Origin: Microvirga lotononidis
GTDB lineage: Bacteria; Pseudomonadota; Alphaproteobacteria; Rhizobiales; Beijerinckiaceae
Reading direction: 5' to 3'
NCBI RefSeq assembly: GCF_034627025.1
Contig: NZ_CP141048.1
Location: forward strand, 496,001 to 560,000
Length of the DNA: 64,000 nt
The notes beneath the pieces are model-generated. The model was not told the origin of the DNA. It did no database searches and worked only from the letters and a program-made list of their open reading frames with translations. Within the stretch, counting starts at the first letter, position 1. Each line of letters starts with the position of its first letter. Position numbers and translations under genes: made by a program. Below, in pieces: positions 36,559 to 48,165 of this stretch.

Positions 36559-37947
36559 TCAGGCTGAGAGCACCTTGCCCGGATTGAGCCGGTTGTCGGG
36601 ATCGAGCGCCCGCTTGATCGTCCGAGCGAGATCCATCTCGGGCGCGGCGCGATAGCGCGCCAGCTCGCCCACGCGGTACTGGCCGATGCCGTGCTCCGCC
36701 GAGATGCTTCCGCCGAAAGCCGCCACCACATCGTGCACGATCCGGTTCACGTGGCTGGCATCATGTCTCTCGTCGACGAGGACATTGTAGTGGATGTTGC
36801 CGTCTCCGAGGTGTCCGAAGGCGTTCACGCGCGTGCCCGGTGCGCCGGCCGCGAGCGCCTCCCCGGCCTCGATGAGGAAGCGCGGAACCTCCGTGAGCGG
36901 CACGGAGACATCGTGCTTCACGCTCTTACCCTCCCGCGCCTCGGATTCCGTGACATGCTCCCTCAGCGCCCACAGCTGGCTGGCCTGAGCTCCTGATTCG
37001 GCGATGACGCCATCGAGTGCCATCCCTTTTTCGAACGCCGCCCCCAGCATGGTCTCGGCAGCCTCCCGCAGGCCTGCGAGGCTGGAAGCCGCTTCGATGA
37101 GCACGAACCATTCGCCCTCTGCGATGGGCGCTTTCAAGCCGGCGTGCTTGGCGACAAGCTGCATGGAGGTGGCCGAGATCAACTCGAAGGCCGAAATCTG
37201 GTCGCCCAACTCGTCCTGGGCGAGCTCCAGAAGGCGTAGGGCGGCCGCGGGGTCCGCGACCGAGAGCAAGGCCGTCACCGAGTGTTTGGGCCGCGGCAGA
37301 AGCCTCAGGACGGCCGCCGTGACGATCCCGAGCGTCCCCTCGCTGCCGATGAAGAACTGCTTCCAGTCGTAGCCCGCATTGTCCTTTCGCAGCTTCCGCA
37401 GCCCGTGGACGATCGTGCCGTCGGGCAGAACGACCTCGAGGCCGAGCACGAGGCTGCGGGTCATGCCGTAGCGCAGGACGTTCACGCCACCCGCATTGGC
37501 CGCGATCACGCCGCCGATGGTGGCCGAGCCCTCCGCCGCCAGGCTGATCGGCAGCAGGCGCCCGGCGGCGCCGGCGGCATCCTGAGCGACTTTCAGGATG
37601 CACCCGGCCTCGGCCTCGATCGTCAGGCCGACCGGATCGACGCTGCGAATGGCGGCCATGCGATTGAGGGACAGAACGACCTGCGTGCCTGACGCATCCG
37701 GGACCGCTCCACCGGCGAGCCCCGTGTTGCCGCCCTGCGGAACGATGGCGGCCCCGGCCTCGCGGCAGATCTGCACGATCCGGGCGACCTGCTCGACTGA
37801 GGACGGACGGACGACACAGGCGGGCTTGCCCGGAAAGAGCCTGCGCCAGTCGATCGCATAGGGCTCGAGATCCGCCCCTTGCGTGATGACGGCCGCAGGG
37901 CCGAGAAGGCTCGTCAGGCGCGGCAGCAGGTCCGTCGCGTTGGTCAT
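36559..37947 (-). CDS. FAD-binding 2-hydroxyacid oxidase/dehydrogenase (GlcD/D-2-hydroxyglutarate dehydrogenase type)
   Basis: 462 aa. FAD_binding_4 domain: CVVRPSSVEQVARIVQICREAGAAIVPQGGNTGLAGGAVPD, ISLAAEGSATIGGVIAANAGGVNVLRYGMTRSLVLGLEVVLPDG, FIGSEGTLGIVTAAVLRLLP. C-terminal FAD-oxidase domain with HLGDGNIHYNVL and SISAEHGIGQYRVGELARY carrying the metal/active-site histidines. Family members oxidise D-lactate, D-2-hydroxyglutarate or glycolate; substrate cannot be chosen. ATG at 37947; monocistronic. Confidence 0.88.
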   Translation of the reverse strand: MTNATDLLPRLTSLLGPAAVITQGADLEPYAIDWRRLFPGKPACVVRPSSVEQVARIVQICREAGAAIVPQGGNTGLAGGAVPDASGTQVVLSLNRMAAIRSVDPVGLTIEAEAGCILKVAQDAAGAAGRLLPISLAAEGSATIGGVIAANAGGVNVLRYGMTRSLVLGLEVVLPDGTIVHGLRKLRKDNAGYDWKQFFIGSEGTLGIVTAAVLRLLPRPKHSVTALLSVADPAAALRLLELAQDELGDQISAFELISATSMQLVAKHAGLKAPIAEGEWFVLIEAASSLAGLREAAETMLGAAFEKGMALDGVIAESGAQASQLWALREHVTESEAREGKSVKHDVSVPLTEVPRFLIEAGEALAAGAPGTRVNAFGHLGDGNIHYNVLVDERHDASHVNRIVHDVVAAFGGSISAEHGIGQYRVGELARYRAAPEMDLARTIKRALDPDNRLNPGKVLSA

Positions 37948-38052
37948 GGAAAAATCCCTCGCGGTTTCAGCACCGCTCCTGACCGATCAGGACGCAATCG
38001 TCAACGTGGCATGCGCGAGGGATATTCGGACAAATCCGCAACAAAGTGGCGG

Positions 38053-38841
38053 TCAACGCTTGCCCGATCCGGGCTCGGCGATCTTTCGGTGCTGTTCGGC
38101 GAGCATGCCGGCCGGCGTCACATTGGCCAGAATGGTGGTGAACTTGTTCTTCCAGCCGCTCACCACGTCGCCTTCGCCTTTCATCATGGCATCAAACCCG
38201 ACCTTCGCCACCATGGCCGGATCATCCTTCTTGTCCTGACCGATCTGTGTGTCTTCCATGCCGGCCCGTTCGAAGAATTCGGTCTCGGTCGCGCCCGGCA
38301 TCAGACATGTCACCGTGATGTTCGTATCCTTCAGTTCGTTCCGCAGCGCGAAGGAGAAAGAGTCGATAAAAGCCTTGGTGCCGTTGTACACGGCCTGGAA
38401 GGTGCCCGGCATGAAGCCGGCGATCGAGCCGGTGATGAGGATCTTGCCCTCGTTCCTCGACCGCATGTCCCGTCCGACCTTCTGGATCAGGTAGAGCGTC
38501 CCCGTAATGTTGGTGTCGATCACGTGGCGTGCTTCGGTGAAATCCTGATCGAGGAAGGCATGACCGAGACCATGGCCGGCATTGGCCAGGAGCGCGTCGA
38601 CCGGTCGTCCACCGGCTGCAGCATAAAGTTTGTCGACGCCCTCGAGGGTGGAAAGATCAGCCTCGACGGCGTCGACCTTGGCGCCGAGCCCTTGAAAATC
38701 CTTCGCCGCGTCGTGAATGGCAGCCAGATCCGCTGCGACCAAGAGATCGTACCCGTTCTCGGCACAGAGTTTCGCAAGTTCATACCCGATACCCGAGGAG
38801 GCACCGGTCACGATGGCGAGCGGCTTTGCGGTTTCTGGCAT
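38053..38841 (-). CDS. Short-chain dehydrogenase/reductase
   Basis: 262 aa from ATG 38841. Classical SDR: TGASSGIG cofactor motif (residues ~13-20), LLANAGHG (NNAG equivalent), catalytic Ser in ILITGSIAGF, and YNGTKAF (Y-x-x-x-K) near residue 155. After LMPGATETEFFERAGMED comes a C-terminal variable region. The D in LLVAADLAAI is ambiguous for NAD/NADP preference. Substrate unknown. Separated from the glycerol transporter by 440 bp. Confidence 0.9.
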   Translation of the reverse strand: MPETAKPLAIVTGASSGIGYELAKLCAENGYDLLVAADLAAIHDAAKDFQGLGAKVDAVEADLSTLEGVDKLYAAAGGRPVDALLANAGHGLGHAFLDQDFTEARHVIDTNITGTLYLIQKVGRDMRSRNEGKILITGSIAGFMPGTFQAVYNGTKAFIDSFSFALRNELKDTNITVTCLMPGATETEFFERAGMEDTQIGQDKKDDPAMVAKVGFDAMMKGEGDVVSGWKNKFTTILANVTPAGMLAEQHRKIAEPGSGKR

Positions 38842-39280
38842 GGCATTCTCCCAAGCGGTTCGAAGGAATGGCCCGGCCACTGTCAGAAAAGAGCGCAACC
38901 GGCATGTGGAGCTTGAACTCACGAAGAACCCTTCGGTTCAAAAATGCGCTCCAAGCGAAGCAGTCGCCCCTCCCGCCCGAAGCACCTTGACAGTTCAGTC
39001 CAGTCAAAGACCACTTCCGCGAAGATATCGGGCAGTTGCTTTCGTCATGGGGGCAAGTTACCTTCACCGTAACAACAAAAGAAAGCTTAGGCCCTTAAGG
39101 GCTGCAGCCGGGAGAAGCGCTCTTGGGTCCGCAAGAATCGGCGACGCTCGGCGTCGCGGTGAGTGGTAGCGCATGCGGGCACGCGAGGGCCCGAAACGCG
39201 GTGGAGCTTGGCACCGCGACGATCTCTCCATACCCCATCTCGTCCCCTCTCGAAGCCCTCCATCGAACAGAGCAGTGCCG
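38842..39280. promoter_or_regulatory. Divergent regulatory region between SDR and glycerol transporter; GTTAC-N7-GTAAC palindrome
   Basis: 439 bp without a supported gene. The clearest signal is GTTAC (39057-39061) and GTAAC (39069-39073) with 7-bp spacing, 208 bp upstream of the transporter start and 216 bp upstream of the SDR start; a second palindrome-like stretch CTTAGGCCCTTAAGGGC follows at about 39086. Candidate operators for TetR- or MerR-type regulators; unproven. Confidence 0.35.
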
Positions 39281-40369
39281 ATGACCCTTGCTCTGGAAGG
39301 CGTTTCGAAAAAGGTCGGAGCCGCGACGCATATCGACGACGTTCATCTGTCCCTGGAGCGGGGCTCTCTCAATGTCCTGCTTGGGGCGACGCTTGCCGGC
39401 AAGACCTCGCTCATGCGGCTCATGGCCGGGCTCGATGTGCCGACCACGGGCCGCGTCCTCGTCGACGGGCGGGATGTGACGGGCTGGCCCGTGCAACGCC
39501 GCAGCGTGGCCATGGTCTACCAGCAGTTCATCAATTACCCGTCGCTCGATGTTTATGAGAACATCGCCTCGCCTCTGCGGGTCGCCAGGCTGCCGAAGGC
39601 AGAGATCGACACGCGCGTTCGCGAGGCCGCCAGGCTCCTGAAGCTGGAACCCTATCTCGACCGGAAGCCCTTGAACCTCTCCGGCGGCCAGCAGCAGCGC
39701 ACCGCCATCGCCCGCGCGCTGGTGAAGCGCGCGGATCTCGTCCTGCTCGACGAGCCCCTGGCCAATCTCGACTACAAGCTCCGCGAGGAACTGCGCGAGG
39801 AATTGCCGCGTGTCTTCGCGGCGTCGGGCGCCGTCTTCGTCTATGCGACGACGGAACCGTCGGAAGCCCTGCTCCTGGGCGGCAACACGGCGACCTTGTT
39901 CGAAGGCCGGGTGACCCAGTTCGGACCGACACCGCAGGTCTATCGCCGCCCTGACGATCTGACCACGGCCCGGGTTTTCTCCGATCCGCCGCTCAACACC
40001 CTGAGCGCCCGCAAGGCGGACGGCCAAGTGATCCTGAGCACGGGGGCCGAGATCCGCACGTCAGGTCCGCTCGCGGCCGTCCCGGACGGAGAATACACAA
40101 TCGGCTTCAGAGCTCATCACCTCACCTTCGAACCGACAGGCTCCGACGGGATCGCCATTCCGGCCATCGTGTCCGTGTCCGAGATCACCGGGTCGGAAAG
40201 CTATGTCCATCTCGATGCCAGTGCGCATCGCCTCATTGCGCTCGTTCCGGGCGTGAGGCGGCTGGAGCCGAAATCTCCTGTTACGGCCTATATCGATCCG
40301 CGACACCTGTTCCTGTTCGACACAGGGGGCCGCTTGGCCGCTGCCGACCCGGCCCTGCGAGCGGCGTGA
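39281..40369 (+). CDS. glpS: Glycerol ABC transporter ATP-binding protein (GlpS type)
   Basis: 362 aa; ATG 39281. ABC domain with the atypical Walker [15 protein letters not shown]-loop [22 protein letters not shown], signature [16 protein letters not shown] and Walker [13 protein letters not shown], then a TOBE domain. This Walker A with ATLAGK is characteristic of one of the two ATPases in the GlpSTPQV system described in Rhizobium leguminosarum. In place of the switch TH-D it has [10 protein letters not shown], so the usual H-loop His is a Thr: hydrolysis may rest on the partner ATPase. Confidence 0.88.
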   Translation: MTLALEGVSKKVGAATHIDDVHLSLERGSLNVLLGATLAGKTSLMRLMAGLDVPTTGRVLVDGRDVTGWPVQRRSVAMVYQQFINYPSLDVYENIASPLRVARLPKAEIDTRVREAARLLKLEPYLDRKPLNLSGGQQQRTAIARALVKRADLVLLDEPLANLDYKLREELREELPRVFAASGAVFVYATTEPSEALLLGGNTATLFEGRVTQFGPTPQVYRRPDDLTTARVFSDPPLNTLSARKADGQVILSTGAEIRTSGPLAAVPDGEYTIGFRAHHLTFEPTGSDGIAIPAIVSVSEITGSESYVHLDASAHRLIALVPGVRRLEPKSPVTAYIDPRHLFLFDTGGRLAAADPALRAA

Positions 40370-40379
40370 GGAGAGACCG

Positions 40380-41480
40380 ATGGCCCGCATCACCCTCGAT
40401 CATCTCGCCCATGCCTACAGGGCCGACCCTCACACCGCAGACGATTACGCCCTGAAGGAGATCAACCATGTGTGGAGCCAAGGCGGCGCCTATGCGCTGC
40501 TGGGGCCGTCCGGATGCGGCAAGACGACCCTGCTCAACATCATCTCAGGGCTGGTCCGCCCCACGCGCGGGCGCGTGCTCTTCGACGATCTCGATGTGAC
40601 GGACCTGGCCACGGAAGCCCGCAATATCGCTCAGGTCTTCCAGTTCCCAGTGGTGTACGACACGATGAGCGTGCGCGAGAACCTGGCCTTCCCGCTCAAG
40701 AACCGGCGCGTCCCGCGCGACACGACCGCCGAGCGGGTGGAGGAGATCGCGCGCCTCCTCGACCTGACCCGCGTGCTCGACCGCAACGCAAGCAACCTTA
40801 CGGCGGACATGAAGCAGAAAATCTCGCTCGGGCGGGGCCTGGTGCGCCCGGATGTGGCGGCCATCCTGTTCGACGAGCCGCTCACCGTAATCGATCCGCA
40901 CCTGAAATGGCAGCTGCGCTCGACCTTGAAGGAGATCCACCGCACCCTCGACATCACCATGATCTATGTGACGCACGATCAGACGGAGGCGCTGACCTTC
41001 GCCGACAAGGTGGTCGTCATGCATGACGGCGCCGTGGTGCAGACGGGAACACCCGACGAACTGTTCGAACGCCCCGCCCACACTTTCGTCGGGCATTTCA
41101 TCGGTTCGCCGGGCATGAACATCTTGCCGTGCAAGGTCGAAGGCGCTACGGCCTTCATCGGCAATCAAGCCATTCCCCTGCAGCGGACCTATCGGGCGCT
41201 CTATGATGGCGAGCGGGTCGAATTCGGCATCCGGCCGGAATTCGTGCGCCTTCAGCCGCGAGGATCGGGACTGCCTGTCCAGGTCCGTCGCATCGACGAT
41301 ATCGGCCGTGCCCGCATTGCCCGCGTGGAGATGAACGGCCGCCCTCTGGCCGCAAGCGTTCCGGAGGACATCTCCCTTGACGGAGACGAAGCCGCCCTCG
41401 CGCTCGATCCGCGCCAGATCCACATCTATGCCAATGGACACCTCGTCCCGGGCGAGCCGATCGGCGAGGGCCGGACATGA
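40380..41480 (+). CDS. glpT: Glycerol ABC transporter ATP-binding protein (GlpT type)
   Basis: 366 aa; starts 10 bp after glpS, preceded by GGAGAG. Canonical Walker A GPSGCGKTTLLNIISGL, FQFPVVYDTMSVRENLAFPL, signature-like NLTADMKQKISLGRGLV (degenerate compared with LSGGQ), Walker B AILFDEPLTVIDP, and H-loop VTHDQTEALTFADKVVVM. TOBE domain C-terminal. The degenerate signature here and the degenerate H-loop in GlpS suggest one asymmetric heterodimeric ATPase with one full site. Confidence 0.9.
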   Translation: MARITLDHLAHAYRADPHTADDYALKEINHVWSQGGAYALLGPSGCGKTTLLNIISGLVRPTRGRVLFDDLDVTDLATEARNIAQVFQFPVVYDTMSVRENLAFPLKNRRVPRDTTAERVEEIARLLDLTRVLDRNASNLTADMKQKISLGRGLVRPDVAAILFDEPLTVIDPHLKWQLRSTLKEIHRTLDITMIYVTHDQTEALTFADKVVVMHDGAVVQTGTPDELFERPAHTFVGHFIGSPGMNILPCKVEGATAFIGNQAIPLQRTYRALYDGERVEFGIRPEFVRLQPRGSGLPVQVRRIDDIGRARIARVEMNGRPLAASVPEDISLDGDEAALALDPRQIHIYANGHLVPGEPIGEGRT

Positions 41481-42369
41481 CGAAAACCGTCAACAACAAG
41501 GCCTGGATCTTCGTTCTGCCGGTCTTCGCAATCGTGGCCTTTTCGGCTGTCCTGCCGCTGATGACCGTGGTGAACTACTCGGTTCAGGACACCTTCGGCA
41601 ACAACCAGTTCTTCTGGAATGGGATCGGCTGGTTCCAGGAACTGCTCGATCCCTCCACGGAACTCGGCGGACGCTTCTTTGGCGCCCTGTGGCGCACCCT
41701 TCTCTTCTCGGCGATCATTCTCATGATCGAAGTGCCGCTCGGCATCGCGGTGGCGCTCGCCATGCCGCGGGAGGGCTGGACCGTCGCGCTCTGCCTCGTC
41801 CTGATGGCCCTGCCGCTTCTCATTCCGTGGAACGTGGTCGGCACGATCTGGCAGGTTTTCGCCCGTGGCGATATCGGCCTGCTCGGCTGGACACTCAATC
41901 ATCTCGGCATCGACTACAACTACACTAACGATCCCATCGACGCCTGGGCGACCCTCATCGTCATGGATGTCTGGCATTGGACGAGTCTGGTCGCGCTTCT
42001 CTGCTATGCCGGATTGAAATCCATTCCCGACGCCTATTATCAAGCGGCCCGCATCGATGGCGCCTCGCGCTGGGCCGTCTTCCGCACCATCCAGCTGCCC
42101 AAGATGCGGCGCGTTCTGCTGATCGCGGTTCTCCTGCGCTTCATGGATTCCTTCATGATCTATACCGAACCCTTTGTGATCACCGGCGGCGGCCCGGGCA
42201 ACGCGACCACATTTCTGTCCATCGATCTGGTGAAGCTGGCGCTCGGGCAGTTCGACCTCGGCAAGGCCGCCGCCATGTCCCTGGTCTACAACCTGATCAT
42301 CCTCGCCATCTGCTGGGTATTCTACACCGTCATGACTAACGTGGATGCCCAGCGAGAGAGGGTCGAAAC

Positions 42370-42373
<4 letters not shown>
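41477..42373 (+). CDS. glpP: Glycerol ABC transporter permease (GlpP type)
   Basis: 298 aa inner-membrane protein; ATG overlaps the glpT stop (ATGA). Six membrane segments from AWIFVLPVFAIVAFSAVLPLMTVVNYS; EAA loop YYQAARIDGASRWAVFRTIQLPKMRRVL; FVITGGGPGNATTFLSIDLVKLALGQFDLGKAAAMS is a strong family block. Forms the channel with GlpQ. Confidence 0.9.
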
Positions 42374-43254
<881 letters not shown>

Positions 43255-43264
43255 GGAGAGTGCC

Positions 43265-43546
43265 ATGCCTGATCTCGCCTGGATGGCCTGGACGTGGCAG
43301 ACGGGCCTCTTCTTTGCCGGCATCGCCAGCCTTCTGCTCGTCATGACCCTGCTGGCGATCCAGCGTTCTGAGACGGAACGTATCGGCGCGCTGCGCATCC
43401 CGACGACGCGCGGCGACCGCCTCTTCATCTCGCTTCTCGGTGCGGCGTTCATCCACCTCGCATGGCTGGGCCTTATCGGCCCGGACCTGTGGTGGGCATC
43501 CGGCCTGTCCCTGCTCTACGCAGCAGCCGTGTTTCGCTACGTCTAG
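43265..43546 (+). CDS. DUF2160 small membrane protein of the glycerol transporter operon
   Basis: 93 aa; ATG 43265 with GGAGAG 5 nt upstream. Three hydrophobic segments (WQTGLFFAGIASLLLVMTLLA, LFISLLGAAFIHLAWLGLIG, LWWASGLSLLYAAAVFRYV) separated by a short basic loop. DUF2160 proteins occur between permease and binding-protein genes of this transporter type, which supports a structural or assembly role; some papers treat it as part of the glp operon without known function. Confidence 0.85.
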   Translation: MPDLAWMAWTWQTGLFFAGIASLLLVMTLLAIQRSETERIGALRIPTTRGDRLFISLLGAAFIHLAWLGLIGPDLWWASGLSLLYAAAVFRYV

Positions 43547-43639
43547 GAGGGATGGCTCAACAAAACCCTCCGGTTTGCCCGGACCGGAAGGATCAAGACC
43601 AGCGGATAAGCCGGCCAGGGCATTACTTGGGAGGAACGA

Positions 43640-45403
<1,764 letters not shown>

Positions 45404-45411
45404 CCCTGAGA

Positions 45412-45438
45412 GGCCCCGCCCAAAGGCGGGGCCTTTTT
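45412..45438 (+). terminator. Intrinsic terminator of the glycerol transporter operon
   Basis: GGCCCCGCC (45412-45420), CAAA loop, GGCGGGGCC (45425-45433), then TTTTT (45434-45438). Nine bases past the glpV stop. Confidence 0.9.
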
Positions 45439-45535
45439 CATGTGGAGGGCAGCCACATCACCTAGCCGCCCGGCCAGTATCGGAAAAAGACGTTTGCCGA
45501 CAGGATCGCCAGGACGATGACCGAAAGGGTTTGTC

Positions 45536-46456
45536 ATGCCAGATCCAGTCTCCGGTTTCTCCCTCAATCTGATCTCGAACCATGTCTCTGGTCTGCTCGA
45601 TGGTATCGCGCCACGACTCGTGACGATTCACGGTCGCCGACGTGGAACGTCGAGCGGCTTTCTCTGGCGCCCCGGCCTCGTCATCACGGCGGAGGAAGCG
45701 CTGGAGGCGGATGACGACATCACAGTCATGCGTCCCGATGGAAGCAAAGTCACGGCAAGCCTCGTCGGCCGCGATCCGAGCACGGATATCGCCCTTCTCC
45801 GCACCGAAGAAGAGCCGTCGGACGAAATCGCCTTCAGCCCGACGGATGGCCTTCGCGCCGGCCATCTTGTTCTCGCGGCGGGGCGGCAGCTAGAGGGACC
45901 GAGCGCGGCGCTGGGTATCGTGTCCCTCACAGGCGCGGCGTGGAAGAGTCTGCGCGGAGGCCATATCGACCGCAGGATCCATCTCGATCTCAGGCTCGAC
46001 TTTCAATCCGAAGGAGGGGTTGCCCTCGACACGAGCGGAAAAGTCCTCGGAATGGCGGTGTTCGGCCCGCGGCGGCGCGCCCTCGTCATCCCGTCGGAGA
46101 CCATCGAGCGCGTCGCTCCTCAATTGCTTGAGAAAGGTCGCGTCGCTCGCGGCTATCTGGGCCTCGGGCTCCAGCCAATCCGTATCGACCAAGCCGCAGC
46201 CGACACGGCGGGGTTGAGCGAGCCGAGAGGCCTGATCGTCGTCAGCTTGGACCAGGACGGGCCAGGGCAAAGCGCTGGCATTCGCCAGGGCGATATTCTC
46301 GTCCGCTGGAACAATGACACCCTTCCATCCGTCCGCCGGGTCTTCCGGCTCCTGGGGCCCGAGAGCGTGGGTCAGGCGGTCGATCTAGGAATCCTGAGAG
46401 CGGGTGAGCATATCACTCTTGCCGTAGAGATCAGGGAGCGCCCAGCACCTCAGTAG
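45536..46456 (+). CDS. HtrA/DegP-like protein with substituted catalytic His and Ser (probable pseudoprotease)
   Basis: 306 aa, trypsin-like domain (about 25-195) plus a PDZ domain (about 205-300; YLGLGLQPIRI...GLIVVSLDQDGPGQSAGIRQGDIL). Aligned by eye with the intact protease two genes downstream, TNSHV becomes TAEEA (His to E54) and GNSGG becomes QSEGG (Ser to E159); the catalytic Asp is kept (DPSTDIALL, D84). Protease activity is therefore unlikely; a PDZ adaptor or sensor role is inferred. No signal peptide is visible, so it may stay in the cytosol. Followed 33 bp later by a LuxR-type gene. Confidence 0.85.
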   Translation: MPDPVSGFSLNLISNHVSGLLDGIAPRLVTIHGRRRGTSSGFLWRPGLVITAEEALEADDDITVMRPDGSKVTASLVGRDPSTDIALLRTEEEPSDEIAFSPTDGLRAGHLVLAAGRQLEGPSAALGIVSLTGAAWKSLRGGHIDRRIHLDLRLDFQSEGGVALDTSGKVLGMAVFGPRRRALVIPSETIERVAPQLLEKGRVARGYLGLGLQPIRIDQAAADTAGLSEPRGLIVVSLDQDGPGQSAGIRQGDILVRWNNDTLPSVRRVFRLLGPESVGQAVDLGILRAGEHITLAVEIRERPAPQ

Positions 46457-46489
46457 CGAATTTCGGGTCCAATGCTTTAGGGTGAGACC

Positions 46490-47014
46490 TTGCACAGGGT
46501 GGCACTTCACATCGACGATGCGAGCTTGCTCGACCGCATTGCCACGATCCTGGCCGACGAAACCGGCATCGATGTCCTGCACCCGGTTAACCCCGACCTC
46601 GTCATCACGGACCATCTGCCGTTCTCGGGAACGGCGCCGACGATCCTTCTGGGTGATGAGGTGAACGGAATCGAGATGCTCAAGGCCGGGGCGAGCGGGG
46701 TTCTCTCCCGCCATATCGCCGCCCCGGATCTGCTGCTGGCGCTGGACATCGTCAAAAGAGGCTTTGCCATCCTGCCACGAAGCGGGATCGGGAGCGGCCA
46801 AACCCCGTCACGAGACGATCTGCTCACTGCGCGCGAGCTGGACGTTCTGAAGCTTCTGGCGGAAGGTGCCTCGAACAAGCTTATCGCGCGCAGACTTGGG
46901 ATTTCATTCCACACGGCGAAGTTCCACGTCGCCTCGATCGCTGCGAAACTCGATGCGACCGGGAGGACGGATGCGGTCGCTCAAGCCGTCCGCCTCGGCC
47001 TCATTCTGTTGTGA
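46490..47014 (+). CDS. LuxR/NarL-type response regulator with compressed receiver domain
   Basis: 174 aa starting at TTG 46490 (AGGGTGAG upstream). C-terminal LuxR helix-turn-helix is complete: LTARELDVLKLLAEGASNKLIARRLGISFHTAKFHVASIAAKL. The N-terminal ~100 residues look like a shortened receiver: D9-D10 acidic pair, D41 in LVITDHL as possible phospho-acceptor, Lys near NGIEMLKAGASGVLSR. The receiver is about 15 residues shorter before D41 than normal, so it may be unphosphorylated. No histidine kinase is adjacent. Sits between a pseudo- and an intact HtrA gene. Confidence 0.85.
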   Translation: MHRVALHIDDASLLDRIATILADETGIDVLHPVNPDLVITDHLPFSGTAPTILLGDEVNGIEMLKAGASGVLSRHIAAPDLLLALDIVKRGFAILPRSGIGSGQTPSRDDLLTARELDVLKLLAEGASNKLIARRLGISFHTAKFHVASIAAKLDATGRTDAVAQAVRLGLILL

Positions 47015-47082
47015 TCCTGCCCTTGGTGTCGGCGGTCCGAATGACCACATGATGTGAAATAGCGTTATCATTGGAGGCCTCA

Positions 47083-48108
47083 ATGCTCGACCGCACTCCA
47101 GCCTATCTTCTTCACGACACTGCCTCTTCTTCCTCATCGCAGCCGACGCCCGGGTCTCCCGATGAGGGAGTGCTGCTCGATGCCTATTCCCACGCCGTAT
47201 CAAGCGTAGTGGACCGCATCGGCCCCTCGGTCATGCGGGTCGAGCCGCAGGTATCCGGCCGACCGGCAGGAATGGGTTCCGGTGTCCTCATCTCGCCCGA
47301 CGGACTCCTGCTCACCAACAGCCATGTCATGCAAGGGGGTCGGGAGGCGAAGCTCACCGGTTCGGACGGGCGCACCATCGCGGCCCGAGTCATCGGGGAT
47401 GATCCCGACACGGATCTTGCCCTGCTGCGCGCCAGTGGAGACAGGCTTCCCTTCGCCACCCTGGGCGATTCCAAGCGACTGAAGCGCGGCCAGATCGCCG
47501 TCGCCATCGGCAATCCCCTGGGCTTCGAATCGACCGTCACGGCGGGCGTGGTCTCGGCCCTCGGACGGAGCCTGCGGGCGAAATCCGGACGACTCATTGA
47601 CGACGTGATCCAAACGGATGCCGCCCTGAACCCGGGCAATTCAGGAGGACCGCTCGTTGCGACCTCCGGCGAGGTGATTGGCATCAACACCGCCGTCATC
47701 ATGGGGGCCCAGGGCATCTGCTTTGCCGTCGCCAGCAACACGGCGAATTTCGTCGTGTCGGAACTGATCCGCCACGGCCGCGTCCGCCGCGCTTCCATAG
47801 GAATCGCGGGGCAGACGGTGCCCTTGCCGCGGCGCGTCAGCTATGCGGCCGGTCTTGCCGGAACATTCGGCGTGGTCATCGCCGCCGTTGAGCCGAACAG
47901 CCCTGCCGACCAGGCGCACCTGGAACAGGGGGACGTCATCCTTTCGCTCGACGGCGAGCCCGTCGGCGGGGTCGATGATCTCGTACGCCTGCTGAACGGG
48001 GAGCGGATCGGGCGCGTCGTCGAACTCGTCCTGCTCAAGAAGGGCGAAATGCGCACCGTGACGATCACGCCCGTGGAGCGCAGGACGAAGACAACCCGAT
48101 CCGAGTAA
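47083..48108 (+). CDS. S1C-family serine protease (HtrA/DegP-like) without signal peptide
   Basis: 341 aa from ATG 47083 (GGAGG 6 nt upstream). Full catalytic triad: H81 in LTNSHV, D111 in DPDTDLALL, S187 in NPGNSGGPLV. One PDZ domain in the C-terminal third (about 235-330, GVVIAAVEPNSPADQAHLEQGDVILSLDG). The N-terminus is Ser/Pro-rich (TASSSSSQPTPGSPDEG) and lacks a hydrophobic signal, unlike DegP, so cytosolic location is likely. Same direction as the pseudoprotease and LuxR genes, 68 bp after the latter; may be one unit. Confidence 0.9.
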   Translation: MLDRTPAYLLHDTASSSSSQPTPGSPDEGVLLDAYSHAVSSVVDRIGPSVMRVEPQVSGRPAGMGSGVLISPDGLLLTNSHVMQGGREAKLTGSDGRTIAARVIGDDPDTDLALLRASGDRLPFATLGDSKRLKRGQIAVAIGNPLGFESTVTAGVVSALGRSLRAKSGRLIDDVIQTDAALNPGNSGGPLVATSGEVIGINTAVIMGAQGICFAVASNTANFVVSELIRHGRVRRASIGIAGQTVPLPRRVSYAAGLAGTFGVVIAAVEPNSPADQAHLEQGDVILSLDGEPVGGVDDLVRLLNGERIGRVVELVLLKKGEMRTVTITPVERRTKTTRSE

Positions 48109-48136
48109 GCTGCGACAGAAATTGCGAGCGGACGAA

Positions 48137-48155
48137 CGGACCTCTTCCGGGTCCG
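48137..48155. terminator. Hairpin between convergent protease and adenylate cyclase genes
   Basis: CGGACC (48137-48142) and GGTCCG (48150-48155) with 7-nt loop, between stops at 48108 and 48166. T-rich sequence (CATTTTTCC) lies 14 bp further right. Weak candidate. Confidence 0.35.
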
Positions 48156-48165
48156 CCCGCATCTC

